From an uncultured Eubacteriales bacterium (GTDB lineage Bacteria; Bacillota; Clostridia; Oscillospirales; Acutalibacteraceae): a stretch of 64,000 nt of DNA. The DNA lies in the NCBI GenBank assembly GCA_934561055.1, contig CAKTFN010000002.1:62001-126000 (forward strand), given 5' to 3'. This document shows positions 16,600 through 24,580 of the stretch, piece after piece. The notes under the pieces were generated by a model. The model saw only the letters and a list, made by a program, of their open reading frames with translations. It was not told the origin of the DNA and did not search any database. Every line of letters begins with the position of its first letter. The stretch's first letter is position 1. Made by a program: the position numbers and the translations under genes.

Positions 16600-17292
16600 T
16601 TATTCCTGACGCGGGTCGATATACTTTGCAGCTTCAGCGAATCTGCCGTATGTGCCCTTTGCCTTTTCATAGGCGGTGTTGGGATCGTCACCCTTTTTGA
16701 TGAAGTCGGTCATCTTTCCGAGTGAAACGAATTCATAGCCGATTACCTGATCGTCGCTGTCAAGAGCCATTCTTGTAACATAGCCTTCAGCCATTTCGAG
16801 GTAACGAACGCCCTTATACTTTGTTCCGTACATTGTGCCAACCTGTGAGCGAAGGCCCTTTCCGAGGTCTTCAAGGCCTGCGCCGACGGTGAGTCCGTCG
16901 TCAGAGAAAGCGGACTGTGAACGGCCGTATACGATCTGAAGGAAAAGTTCACGCATTGCGGTGTTGATTGCGTCGCAAACAAGGTCGGTGTTGAGAGCTT
17001 CGAGAATCGTCTTGCCGGGAAGAATTTCACTTGCCATTGCGGCGGAGTGAGTCATACCGGAGCAGCCGATTGTTTCAACAAGAGCCTCTTCGATGACACC
17101 GTTCTTGATGTTGAGCGAGAGCTTGCAGGCGCCCTGCTGGGGTGCACACCAGCCCACACCGTGGGTGAATCCTGAAATGTCTTTGATTTCGTATGCCTTT
17201 ACCCATTTTCCTTCTTCGGGAATGGGTGCGGGACCATGGTTCGGTCCTTTTGCGACCGTACACATTCTTTCAACTTCGTTTGAATAAGTCAT
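16600..17292 (-). CDS. NifU-like Fe-S scaffold-type protein partnered with GGGtGRT
   Basis: 230 residues. The core VETIGCSGMTHSAAMASEIL followed by PGKTILEAL resembles the NifU/IscU N-terminal scaffold fold, in which a conserved Cys binds a nascent Fe-S cluster; a second cysteine occurs in WCAPQQGAC. This is the protein usually annotated as an iron-sulfur assembly scaffold upstream of the GGGtGRT gene. There is no SUF or ISC machinery in the window. AAGGAG precedes the start, and a TTGAAA/TATTAT promoter lies at 17337-17365. The pair forms a two-gene operon. The exact substrate or target is unknown. Confidence 0.8.
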   Translation of the reverse strand: MTYSNEVERMCTVAKGPNHGPAPIPEEGKWVKAYEIKDISGFTHGVGWCAPQQGACKLSLNIKNGVIEEALVETIGCSGMTHSAAMASEILPGKTILEALNTDLVCDAINTAMRELFLQIVYGRSQSAFSDDGLTVGAGLEDLGKGLRSQVGTMYGTKYKGVRYLEMAEGYVTRMALDSDDQVIGYEFVSLGKMTDFIKKGDDPNTAYEKAKGTYGRFAEAAKYIDPRQE

Positions 17293-17336
17293 GTGTTGTT
17301 CTCCTTTCGGAATGTTAATTGTTTTTGCTACCCAAT

Positions 17337-17365
17337 ATAATAACAGAAATTTCTCTCACTTTCAA
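17337..17365 (-). promoter_or_regulatory. promoter of the NifU-like/GGGtGRT operon
   Basis: Minus-strand TTGAAA (17360-17365) and TATTAT (17337-17342), 17 bp spacer. Confidence 0.65.
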
Positions 17366-17759
17366 TAGACAGCGTGAAAAAAATGTTGTTTTTCGCCGGG
17401 CAAAAAATATTCATTTTGACGAGAGGGACTTTTCAAATCTTAAAACTATCTAACTGCTGAAAATGAGTTTTCCCTTTAAGATTGTATATTATTCTTAACA
17501 ATAGTAATAAATTGCTAAATAATTAAATTATTATTTTATTGTAACATTTTCGTAACATTTACAATTTAATATATAAAATACAGATATAAGTTTATATCGA
17601 ATGTAAGGATATTAATATTGCCATTATTCATCAGCCTATCTTTCAAAAGTCTCTTGTTATGAAAGGAGGAGATTCCCGGTATAGTTCTTTAAGCTCTGTT
17701 TTTCCGCCCGTTGCCTTTGCTTCGGGCGGATATACCAATGTGTTTTGGAGGTGGTCTTT
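17366..17759. other. AT-rich intergenic region with hairpin and short overlapping frame
   Basis: The region separates divergent transcription units. 17440-17620 is extremely A+T-rich with several TTGTAA/TTTACA-like elements and must hold the ABC operon promoter, but I cannot choose one. An inverted repeat TCCGCCCG (17703-17710) / CGGGCGGA (17723-17730) sits 30 bases before the permease start. It lacks a T-run on either strand. A 47-codon frame (17659-17802) spans it (see findings). Confidence 0.4.
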
Positions 17760-18590
17760 ATGTTTCAGCTTAAACTTGTTTTCAAAAAGAAAAGCTTTCT
17801 GATTTCGCTTTTGGCGGCAACTTTTCTTTCGGTTCTTTCGTTCGTATTGTCATGTATAAAATTCTTCGGTGCGGAGCTTAATGAAATTCCGTCAGCCGAA
17901 AAAGTTTTTATATGGAGCAGCGGTCAAGATGTTATTTCAGTTGTTCTGATTTACCTGTTTCCCGTTCTTTGCGTTCTCCCGTTTGCAGATTCATACATAA
18001 CCGAAAAGGATAGTAATATGCTCCCAGTTCTGCTGCCAAGGTTCGGCACAAAACGCTTTCTTTTTGAAAAGCTTTTAGCCGTTGCTGTTTCGGCTTTTAC
18101 TGTTGTTGCTGTTCCCCTTTTGCTGAATTATGTTCTTTCTGTCACAGCTTTTCCGACCGAAGTAAACACTTACTCAACCCTTTCCGCCGACCAATCATGG
18201 TTTTTCTCGACCCGACGGATAAATATGCTTCTTTTTCCAAAGCTCTACATTGGGCACCCGTATCTGACAAACCTTTCTTCAATTTTGCTGACAGGACTGT
18301 TTTGCGCTTTGATGTCCGCATTTGTTTGTGAGCTTTCGGTTTTTTTCAGCCGCTCACGAGTCTTAATTCTCGCTTTCTTTTTTATCATCAACGACCTTCT
18401 GATTCTTTCTCAAAATCTCATCGCCACCGAAAAAATTTCCTGCTATGCTCCGTTTTATTACACTATACTCGGAAACGACGAAAGCGGAAAAACGCTTTGG
18501 TTTTTCCTGCTCATTTTTGTCGTGCCGTTTGCTCTTTGCGCCCTCATTTTTCCTTTTTGTGTAAAGAAGATTAAAAAGTGTTGGGGGTGA
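17760..18590 (+). CDS. ABC exporter permease subunit 1
   Basis: 276 residues with about six hydrophobic helices (first at 8-33, then about 55-78, 100-125, 170-195, 200-225, 245-268), in the ABC-2 permease style with an extracytoplasmic loop containing WFFSTRRINMLLFP. The ATG at 17760 follows TTGGAGGTGG; an upstream in-frame TTG falls inside that ribosome site and is rejected. The stop lies 4 bases before the second permease, and an ATPase and a secreted protein follow, so the four genes form one operon. The substrate is unknown; such two-permease exporters often move peptides, lantibiotics or lipids. Confidence 0.75.
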   Translation: MFQLKLVFKKKSFLISLLAATFLSVLSFVLSCIKFFGAELNEIPSAEKVFIWSSGQDVISVVLIYLFPVLCVLPFADSYITEKDSNMLPVLLPRFGTKRFLFEKLLAVAVSAFTVVAVPLLLNYVLSVTAFPTEVNTYSTLSADQSWFFSTRRINMLLFPKLYIGHPYLTNLSSILLTGLFCALMSAFVCELSVFFSRSRVLILAFFFIINDLLILSQNLIATEKISCYAPFYYTILGNDESGKTLWFFLLIFVVPFALCALIFPFCVKKIKKCWG

Positions 18591-18594
18591 AGAT

Positions 18595-19389
18595 GTGGTT
18601 TTGATAAAGAGACATTTCAAACCTTTCCTCATGACGGCGATTTTTGCAGTCATTCCGGCGCTGATTTATTCGTTTCAATATCAATTTGACCCTGCTTACG
18701 GCGACAGTATCAGCTATACATTGAAATCATTCTGCTTTTACGAAAGCAATGATGACCTTATGCTTACACTCACTATTTCCGCAACTATGTTTATTCAAAT
18801 TATTCCCCTGTTGAACATTTTTAAACGCGATTTCGGCACGGAACTTTGGTACTGCATAACAAGATACCACTCAAGAAAACGTTGGTTTTTTAAAAAAACG
18901 GCAACCGTTATTTTAATGTCACTTTTCAGTGCAGTTGTGTTTTTTGCCGTTTCGCTTATTTTACTTCTTTTAAGAAACGTTGTTGATTCGGGTTTTGTTT
19001 CGGAAAACAAAACTCTTTTTCTGTGGTTGTTTTTGCTGCGGTTTTTTTTCGTTGTGTTTTTTGCACTGCTTTTAAATGTGATTTCAATTGCGGTAAAGGT
19101 GCGCTACATTGTTGCGTTGGGCGCGGCACTGACGATTGCTTCCGGAGCATTTTCAATTGCCGAAATCTTTGCCGGACTGAAAAATTCGCTCAATTCCTAT
19201 GTTCATGCAACGTTTTATTTTCACCGTGAAATTACAGCATTTCTTGATGAAAGCCGGATAAGCTACTTTTTTTCCGGAATATCGCTTTTTGAAAGTGCGA
19301 TATATTTTGTTGCTTGCCTCGGTATTATCACAACAGCCGGCTTGATCTTAACCGAAAAAATGGATTTGGGATTATTGGAGGAATATTAA
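18595..19389 (+). CDS. ABC exporter permease subunit 2
   Basis: 264 residues from a GTG start, with a G-rich ribosome site (GGGGGTGA) 7 bases upstream. Six hydrophobic helices are visible (about 11-30, 60-85, 105-130, 140-165, 165-185, 230-250). The loop FGTELWYCITRYHSRKRWF is typical of ABC-2 type permeases as a coupling region. The gene ends by sharing one base with the ATPase start (TAATG), showing tight translational coupling. Sequence is distinct from subunit 1, so the transporter is a heterodimer. Confidence 0.75.
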   Translation: MVLIKRHFKPFLMTAIFAVIPALIYSFQYQFDPAYGDSISYTLKSFCFYESNDDLMLTLTISATMFIQIIPLLNIFKRDFGTELWYCITRYHSRKRWFFKKTATVILMSLFSAVVFFAVSLILLLLRNVVDSGFVSENKTLFLWLFLLRFFFVVFFALLLNVISIAVKVRYIVALGAALTIASGAFSIAEIFAGLKNSLNSYVHATFYFHREITAFLDESRISYFFSGISLFESAIYFVACLGIITTAGLILTEKMDLGLLEEY

Positions 19390-20033
19390 TGGGATACATT
19401 AAAATTCAAAATTTAAGCAAAACAATAAAGGGAAAAACAATTTTGAAAAACGTTAACCTTTCATTTGAAAAGGGCATTGTTTACGGACTTGTCGGCTCAA
19501 ACGGCTCGGGAAAAACAATGCTCATGCGTACCATTCTTGGGCTTGTTGCGCCAAGTGAAGGAAAAATCACGGTAAATGAAAAACCGGTTCTTCCCGGAAA
19601 GCCGTTTCCGTGCGATGTCGGACTGATGATTGAAAACAATTCGCTTTGGCAGGAATTGAGCGCATTTGAAAACCTCAAGCTCCTTGCAGGAATTAAAAAG
19701 AAAATTTCAAGCAGCGAAATCAAGCACTCAATAGCCCGCGTCGGACTTGACCCTGAAAACAAAAAAACGTTTTCAAAATTTTCACTCGGAATGAAGCAAC
19801 GCCTTGTGCTCGCACAGGCAATTATGGAAAAACCGGACGTTCTTATTCTTGACGAACCGACAAATTCGCTTGACGACGATGGCATTGAACTTTTGAAAAA
19901 AATCATAATCGAAGAAAAGAAATGCGGTTGCCTTGTTATTGTATCGAGCCACTCACCGGAGCTTTTTGATGGTATATGGGACGAAGTAATAACCGTAAAA
20001 GACGGTGTTTTTGTGCAAAAGGAGGACACATAA
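19389..20033 (+). CDS. ABC transporter ATP-binding protein
   Basis: 214 residues. Walker A GLVGSNGSGKTML (about 36-48), Q-loop region around ENNSLWQELSAFENL, signature SLGMKQRLVLAQAI, Walker B VLILDEPTNSLD and a switch His in VSSHSPELFD. The start at 19389 overlaps the previous stop; a longer upstream frame is not needed. It energises the two permeases encoded just before it. It is an export-type (ABC-2) ATPase by similarity, and the motifs are intact. Confidence 0.93.
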   Translation: MGYIKIQNLSKTIKGKTILKNVNLSFEKGIVYGLVGSNGSGKTMLMRTILGLVAPSEGKITVNEKPVLPGKPFPCDVGLMIENNSLWQELSAFENLKLLAGIKKKISSSEIKHSIARVGLDPENKKTFSKFSLGMKQRLVLAQAIMEKPDVLILDEPTNSLDDDGIELLKKIIIEEKKCGCLVIVSSHSPELFDGIWDEVITVKDGVFVQKEDT

Positions 20034-20036
20034 ATT

Positions 20037-20735
20037 ATGAAAAAGATTTTTCTCTTTTTGTTTTCCCTTTTGATTGTCGGTTCTTTCAGCCTTTCTGCCG
20101 TAACAAAACTGAGTTTTAAGGATTACTGCAACGATGAAGAAAAGCAGAAAAAAGCCGTGCTTTCCGGAATTTCACAAGCAATTCCCGGCAAAGAGGAAAG
20201 CGCCGGTAATGAAAATGAAGAAGAAACAATGGCTTTTTCTTCTTCAATTAAGAGCCTTTTAAAAGCCGAGCTTATCGCAGAGGTTGAACCCGTAGGCAAA
20301 ACAAAATGGGAACACCAAGCCGCACTCTGCACTCTCAAAGTAAAAAAAGTATTCAAAGGTGACGTTAAACCGGACGAATTGATTGACTTTTATGAAACGT
20401 CGTTTTTTAACATTGTGAACAAAGATGAACTTCGGTTTTTCAATGCGTCTCTGTTTACTCCGATGAAAGAGGGCAATTCTTACATCGTTTTCGGAAATCG
20501 AAAAGACTTTCACCCGCTATATGAACAAAAACTTGAGAGAAAAGTTTTTGTTCAAAAAGGGTTAGACATTTCATGGTTTCAAACCGAAATGACGGAACCT
20601 GCGGTTTTATCCGAAGATAAGGAATATACTTACGGCGAAATCAAAGACCTTGAGTTTTTGTGCAGTACAAAAGAACAGCGGTCAAGAACAATCGACTTCA
20701 AGAAAGAAATGCTTTCTGTTCTTAGCGAAATGTAA
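20037..20735 (+). CDS. exported protein of the ABC operon, unknown function
   Basis: 232 residues. An N-terminal hydrophobic segment (MKKIFLFLFSLLIVGSFSLSAV) acts as a signal peptide or anchor; no lipobox cysteine follows. The mature part is acidic and has a beta-rich region (ALCTLKVKKVFKGDVKPDELIDF) that reads like a small OB-like or copper-resistance-type fold, but I cannot assign a family. It begins 3 bases after the ATPase stop, behind AAGGAGG, so it is the last gene of the operon. It may be an accessory factor or the transported species' partner. Confidence 0.65.
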   Translation: MKKIFLFLFSLLIVGSFSLSAVTKLSFKDYCNDEEKQKKAVLSGISQAIPGKEESAGNENEEETMAFSSSIKSLLKAELIAEVEPVGKTKWEHQAALCTLKVKKVFKGDVKPDELIDFYETSFFNIVNKDELRFFNASLFTPMKEGNSYIVFGNRKDFHPLYEQKLERKVFVQKGLDISWFQTEMTEPAVLSEDKEYTYGEIKDLEFLCSTKEQRSRTIDFKKEMLSVLSEM

Positions 20736-20785
20736 CCGTTCTTTAATTTTTCTTTATTTTCGCTCCAAATTTCTGTAACTTTTCC

Positions 20786-20814
20786 TTGACTTTCCATGTC
20801 CCTTATGATATCAT
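20786..20814 (+). promoter_or_regulatory. promoter of the anchored Ig-like protein gene
   Basis: TTGACT (20786-20791), 17 bp, TATCAT (20809-20814), preceded by an extended-minus-10 style TGA. Confidence 0.7.
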
Positions 20815-20863
20815 TTAAAAAAGGATTCTGTCCGAAGAAACCATTCTCAGGAGGTAGAACACA

Positions 20864-21346
20864 ATGGCAATTATCGAAAGTTATCTTAAAAGTCTTTTTG
20901 AAAACATTTCTCTCAAATCAATCTTCACCGGCCTCATTGCCGCAATCGTTGCCCTTTTCACAATGATTTCAACCGGAAATACCGGTAAACTTGCAATGAG
21001 AGTTGTCGGCGAAGTCAACACCAACAGCAAGGAAATAGTCGTTGAAATCAGCAACTATACCTTCAATACCGTTAAGGACGAAGCAGGCTATTCGGGATAT
21101 AAACTTGAAATCAAGGACGGCGACGGTTGGAAGGAAGTTCCCATCCTCGGCGCAAACAAGGACATCGTTTACGGCGATATCAAGCCGCTCACCTCTTCAA
21201 CAAGAATCATTAATCTCGGAACCCCGCTTTTCGGAATCACCCTCCTCACCGCCGGTGATTACAGACTCACAAAGACCTTCCCGAACGGAGAAGTTGCAAC
21301 CGCGGAATTCAACGTTGTTGCCGCTTCCGCTTCGCAGGCCGCATAA
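20864..21346 (+). CDS. membrane-anchored Ig-like (Big_14-like) small protein
   Basis: 160 residues. An amphipathic start (YLKSLFENISLKSIF) leads into one membrane helix (about 22-40). The exposed part (about 45-155) has the hallmarks of the bacterial Ig-like Big_14 family: VVEISNYTF, KLEIKDGDGWKEVP and the closing GDYRLTKTFPNGE. Usually such domains are fused to larger surface proteins; here it stands alone. AGGAGGT precedes the start; promoter at 20786 and terminators at 21358 and 21400 make it a monocistronic unit. Likely surface-exposed; role unknown. Confidence 0.7.
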   Translation: MAIIESYLKSLFENISLKSIFTGLIAAIVALFTMISTGNTGKLAMRVVGEVNTNSKEIVVEISNYTFNTVKDEAGYSGYKLEIKDGDGWKEVPILGANKDIVYGDIKPLTSSTRIINLGTPLFGITLLTAGDYRLTKTFPNGEVATAEFNVVAASASQAA

Positions 21347-21357
21347 ATAAAAAACAT

Positions 21358-21387
21358 TCCCGACCGAAATTTCGGCCGGGATTTTTT
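21358..21387 (+). terminator. intrinsic terminator
   Basis: TCCCGACCGAAA / TTTCGGCCGGGA followed by TTTTTT, 11 bases after the Ig-like gene stop. Confidence 0.92.
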
Positions 21388-21399
21388 CATTCAAAAGGA

Positions 21400-21439
21400 A
21401 ACCGCCGCAAACGAGCATTTTCGTAAGCGGCGGTTTTTT
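21400..21439. terminator. second terminator, usable from both sides
   Basis: AACCGCCGC (21400-21408) pairs with GCGGCGGTT (21427-21435), followed by T's on the plus strand. On the minus strand it directly follows the stop of the XRE regulator, where the T-tract is weaker. Confidence 0.75.
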
Positions 21440-21440
21440 C

Positions 21441-22082
21441 TTAATCTTTTTTGTCACGTTTGAGGAAATGAACAAAAACAAAAATGAGAATGCAGATGCA
21501 TTGAAGAATCGCACAGGGAATGAGAAAATACTTGAAATTTTCCATGAATACCGGATACGTCATGCAAAATCCGACCGACCAGATGATTCCGGAAACGCAA
21601 ACACATTGCCAAATCCGCTTCCACCAAAGCGAAGAAAAAACGGTCAGAACGATGAAAACCGCAACCGTCGCATACTGAAAAGCAAACGGCGCATATGACT
21701 GAACCGAAGGGATATTTTTGAAAATAAAAAAGACAACCGATGCGATGAAATATGTTCCGAGAGCGGATATGAACGGAATGAAAATGTGCTTTGCCTTTTT
21801 TATTCCGATTCTTTTTTCATCGGTTTTTTCGGTTTCTGCGGAGTCTTCTTTCGGCGGTGTATATTCACAGTCAAGCAGAAAATCAAGCGGAACGAAAAAA
21901 AACTTTGCGATTTTTAAAAGCGTATATGCGTCCGGAATGCTTTCGCCGCGTTCCCATTTTGAAACCGCTTTGTCGCTGTAATTCAGGCTTTCCGCAAGCT
22001 GAAGCTGAGTGATTCCCTTTTCTTTGCGAAGCTCAATAAGCCTTTTTGCAAAATGATTTTTTATCTGTTCTTCATTAGTCAT
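21441..22082 (-). CDS. XRE-family regulator with C-terminal membrane domain
   Basis: 213 residues. Residues about 10-70 are a classic HTH_3 (LIELRKEKGITQLQLAESLN, DKAVSKWERGESIPDAYTLLKI). After a charged linker, four to five hydrophobic helices (about 100-205) follow. This architecture, an XRE domain tethered to the membrane, suggests that a membrane or envelope signal controls DNA binding. It stands alone, convergent with the Ig-like gene and with a LysR gene upstream. No target is evident. The start at 22082 is the natural N-terminus, ahead of a KEEQ-like helix. Confidence 0.85.
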   Translation of the reverse strand: MTNEEQIKNHFAKRLIELRKEKGITQLQLAESLNYSDKAVSKWERGESIPDAYTLLKIAKFFFVPLDFLLDCEYTPPKEDSAETEKTDEKRIGIKKAKHIFIPFISALGTYFIASVVFFIFKNIPSVQSYAPFAFQYATVAVFIVLTVFSSLWWKRIWQCVCVSGIIWSVGFCMTYPVFMENFKYFLIPCAILQCICILIFVFVHFLKRDKKD

Positions 22083-22173
22083 TATTCATTCTCCGAAAAG
22101 TTTATTATGCAGTCACATTATATAACATTTTTTGAAACTTTTCAATCGAGGAACGTCAAAATTAATAAAACAG

Positions 22174-23052
22174 TTAAAAAGAACTTTTTTTCGGTTGCGC
22201 TTTTTCACGGAAAAGAAACTTTTCGGCGAGCGCTCCGGCGCCTGTATTTTTGAGAAAAACAACGTTGAATTCATGTTCTCCCGTCAGCGGCGGACAGGAA
22301 AACCGCCCGAAGCGTTCATCGTCTTTGACGACCGCTTCGTAAAGAAAGCTGATTCCGTCGCCTCGGCGAACAAGCTCTTTTATCAGCTTGAACGAGCTTA
22401 TGCAAGCACGCTTTGAAAAAGCGTTCACCGAATATCCGTTTTGAGCAAGTTCACGCTCAAGAATATTCCGCGTTCCCGAACCGTGCTCTCGCAGAATCAA
22501 CCGTTCGGAAAAAAGCTCCTCAACCGAAACGCTTTTTCCCGAAAAGCGGTGGTTCTTTTCACAAATTCCGATGTACGGTTCCGTTCTCAAAAGAAAGCAA
22601 TCATATCTTCGTTTGTCAAAAATTCCTTCAAGAATCACAAAATCAAGTTCGCCCGCATCAAGCTGAGAAAGAAGGCTCGCCGTGTTGTCAACAAGGAACT
22701 CGAGTTCGTTCCCTTCACGCTCAAGAAAACGGCGAACTTCCGTAAAAAGAATGTAATCTCCGATTGACTTCGTTGCACCGATGCGAAGGAGCGTTTTCGG
22801 TTTTTCGTGAAGCGAATAAAGAAATTTTTCCTCGTTATATCTGAGCGAAATTGCATATTGCTCAAGGAGCACACCCTCACGTGTTTTTTGAAGGCGACGC
22901 TTGCTGTAATTGAAAAGCCGAACGCCGTACTGAACCTCAAGCGCCTGAATGTGCTTGCTGACCGCCGGCTGAGAAAGATTGAGTTTTTCCGCCGCCCGTC
23001 CGTAATGCATCGTTTTGCAAAGAGTCAAAAAAGTTTCAAGTTTTTGATCCAT
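22174..23052 (-). CDS. LysR-family regulator (YeiE-like)
   Basis: 292 residues. N-terminal winged HTH (FLTLCKTMHYGRAAEKLNLS, QPAVSKHIQALE, about 5-62) and a periplasmic-binding-like effector domain (about 88-280). It is divergently transcribed from a YeiH-family transporter gene; in Escherichia coli yeiE and yeiH have the same arrangement, so it probably controls that gene. A 32 bp perfect palindrome with a LysR-type T-N11-A core lies between the two starts (23105-23136). GGAGGATC precedes the ATG. The effector is unknown; sulfite or related sulfur compounds are possible by family analogy. Confidence 0.88.
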   Translation of the reverse strand: MDQKLETFLTLCKTMHYGRAAEKLNLSQPAVSKHIQALEVQYGVRLFNYSKRRLQKTREGVLLEQYAISLRYNEEKFLYSLHEKPKTLLRIGATKSIGDYILFTEVRRFLEREGNELEFLVDNTASLLSQLDAGELDFVILEGIFDKRRYDCFLLRTEPYIGICEKNHRFSGKSVSVEELFSERLILREHGSGTRNILERELAQNGYSVNAFSKRACISSFKLIKELVRRGDGISFLYEAVVKDDERFGRFSCPPLTGEHEFNVVFLKNTGAGALAEKFLFREKAQPKKSSF

Positions 23053-23104
23053 ATGATCCTCCGTTTGGATAACAAATCAGAATTGTTCGATAACGTTTAA
23101 TGCC

Positions 23105-23136
23105 TTTATTTTATCATAAAGCAGTGATAAAATAAA
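23105..23136. promoter_or_regulatory. 32 bp palindromic operator in the LysR/yeiH divergon
   Basis: TTTATTTTATCA (23105-23116) and TGATAAAATAAA (23125-23136) are perfect 12 bp arms around TAAAGCAG. It contains the T-N11-A pattern of LysR boxes and lies 32 bases before the transporter start codon. Confidence 0.75.
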
Positions 23137-23167
23137 CAGGCAAAAATAAAAAAGCGGAGGAATTCTC

Positions 23168-24208
23168 ATGAAAAAAATTCTGAAATTTGTTCCGGGAACC
23201 GCACTCGCCCTCGTAATTGCGGCGGTTGCAAAGCTTCTTGAAATGCTTGAAGAAAAAGCCGGTCTTCATTTCATCGGTGCGTCGGTTATCGCTCTTTTCA
23301 TCGGAATGATTGTCAACGCATTTTTCAAACCGAACGACGTCACCGCCCCCGGAATCAAGTTCACCTCAAAGAAAATTCTCAAATTTGCGATTGTTCTCCT
23401 CGGTGCAAGTCTCAACATCAAAACCGTTCTCACCGTCGGAAAATTTTCTCTCACGGTAATGCTTTTCACCCTCGCAACGTGCTTCGGTCTCGGTGCCCTC
23501 ATCGGAAAACTTCTCGGTCTCAACTGGAAAACGAGCAGTCTCATCAATGCCGGAACCGGAATCTGCGGCGGTTCCGCAATCGCCGCAATTGCCCCGGTCA
23601 TCGAAGCAACGGACATGGATATTGCATACGGTATGTCGGCAACGTTTTTGTTTGACATGGTAATGATTGTTGTTTTCCCGATTTTCGGCCGTCTTCTCGG
23701 ACTTTCCGATGCCGCTTTCGGCCTTTGGGCGGGAACGGCGGTTAACGACACCTCAAGCGTTGTTGCAACCGGTTACGCCTTCAGCGAAGCCGCCGGAGAT
23801 TTTGCAACAATGGTCAAACTCACAAGAACACTTGCAATCATTCCGGCCGTTCTCGTCTTTGCCGCAATCAACATTCATTTGAAAAAGAAAGCTCAAAAGG
23901 ACGGCTCGGCAGTCAAAGTCAATCTCAAATCGGTTTTCCCGTGGTTCATTCTTGCCTTCCTTGCAATGTCCGGTCTCACAAGTCTCGGACTGATTCCGGA
24001 AGCTGCGGCTTCGGTTCTCAAAAACATCAGCAAATTTTTAATGGTTGCCGCCCTCGGAGCAATCGGTCTCAACACAGACTTTAAAACGCTCTTTAAATCC
24101 GGAGCAAAGCCGATGCTCCACGGGTTCATCATTTCGCTCTTAGTTGTTCTTGTTGCAATCGGCGTTGAATACATGATCGGCGTCGCTCCGACGGGAACAC
24201 TGATGTGA
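23168..24208 (+). CDS. yeiH: YeiH-family membrane transporter (UPF0324)
   Basis: 346 residues with about ten membrane helices. Conserved landmarks of the UPF0324/YeiH family are present: KFAIVLLGASLNI, NAGTGICGGSAIAAIAPVIEA, FPIFGRLLGL, GTAVNDTSSVVATGY and ALGAIGLNTDFKTL near the C-terminus. The family is annotated as a putative sulfate or sulfite exporter; the substrate is not proven. GCGGAGG precedes the ATG. It is divergent from its probable LysR regulator and is followed by two terminators, so it is a single-gene unit. Confidence 0.92.
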   Translation: MKKILKFVPGTALALVIAAVAKLLEMLEEKAGLHFIGASVIALFIGMIVNAFFKPNDVTAPGIKFTSKKILKFAIVLLGASLNIKTVLTVGKFSLTVMLFTLATCFGLGALIGKLLGLNWKTSSLINAGTGICGGSAIAAIAPVIEATDMDIAYGMSATFLFDMVMIVVFPIFGRLLGLSDAAFGLWAGTAVNDTSSVVATGYAFSEAAGDFATMVKLTRTLAIIPAVLVFAAINIHLKKKAQKDGSAVKVNLKSVFPWFILAFLAMSGLTSLGLIPEAAASVLKNISKFLMVAALGAIGLNTDFKTLFKSGAKPMLHGFIISLLVVLVAIGVEYMIGVAPTGTLM

Positions 24209-24269
24209 TTGATTTTTATGATTAACCGACTCTTGCATTAAGTGTAAAACAAAAAATATAATAACGACA

Positions 24270-24332
24270 AAAGGACTGTATTTCATACACCGCATTAAAT
24301 TGCAACGAAAAGTGAAGTACGGTCTTTTCTTT
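24270..24332 (+). terminator. terminator-like hairpin after yeiH
   Basis: AAAGGACTGTATTTCA pairs with TGAAGTACGGTCTTTT through three wobble pairs, followed by CTTT. Confidence 0.55.
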
Positions 24333-24355
24333 ATTGATTGAATCAATATAACCTT

Positions 24356-24393
24356 AAAGCGAAAAAGCCTTATCACGGTTTTTCGCTTTTTTG
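24356..24393 (+). terminator. second terminator after yeiH
   Basis: AAAGCGAAAAAGCC and GGTTTTTCGCTTTT form a stable stem that ends in a T-run. Confidence 0.75.
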
Positions 24394-24489
24394 CCTCTTT
24401 TCGTCAAATTGTACTAAGAGAACTCCGCATTTTTTATTTTCTCGGTATTTTCACCAAATAATTCTGCAAATCTTTATTATTCTTGTCTA

Positions 24490-24518
24490 TTGAAAAAATT
24501 TGATTTGAATCGTACAAT
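24490..24518 (+). promoter_or_regulatory. promoter of the membrane hydrolase gene
   Basis: TTGAAA (24490-24495), 17 bp, TACAAT (24513-24518). Confidence 0.7.
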
Positions 24519-24580
24519 AAATATATTCCAGAGGAAACTTTTTTATCGTTCCGAGGAAAATAAAAAGCATAAGGAGATAT

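Noticed and set aside
17703..17730. Terminator before the ABC operon
   Set aside because: A good stem but no T-run on the plus strand, and the minus strand reads A's after it.
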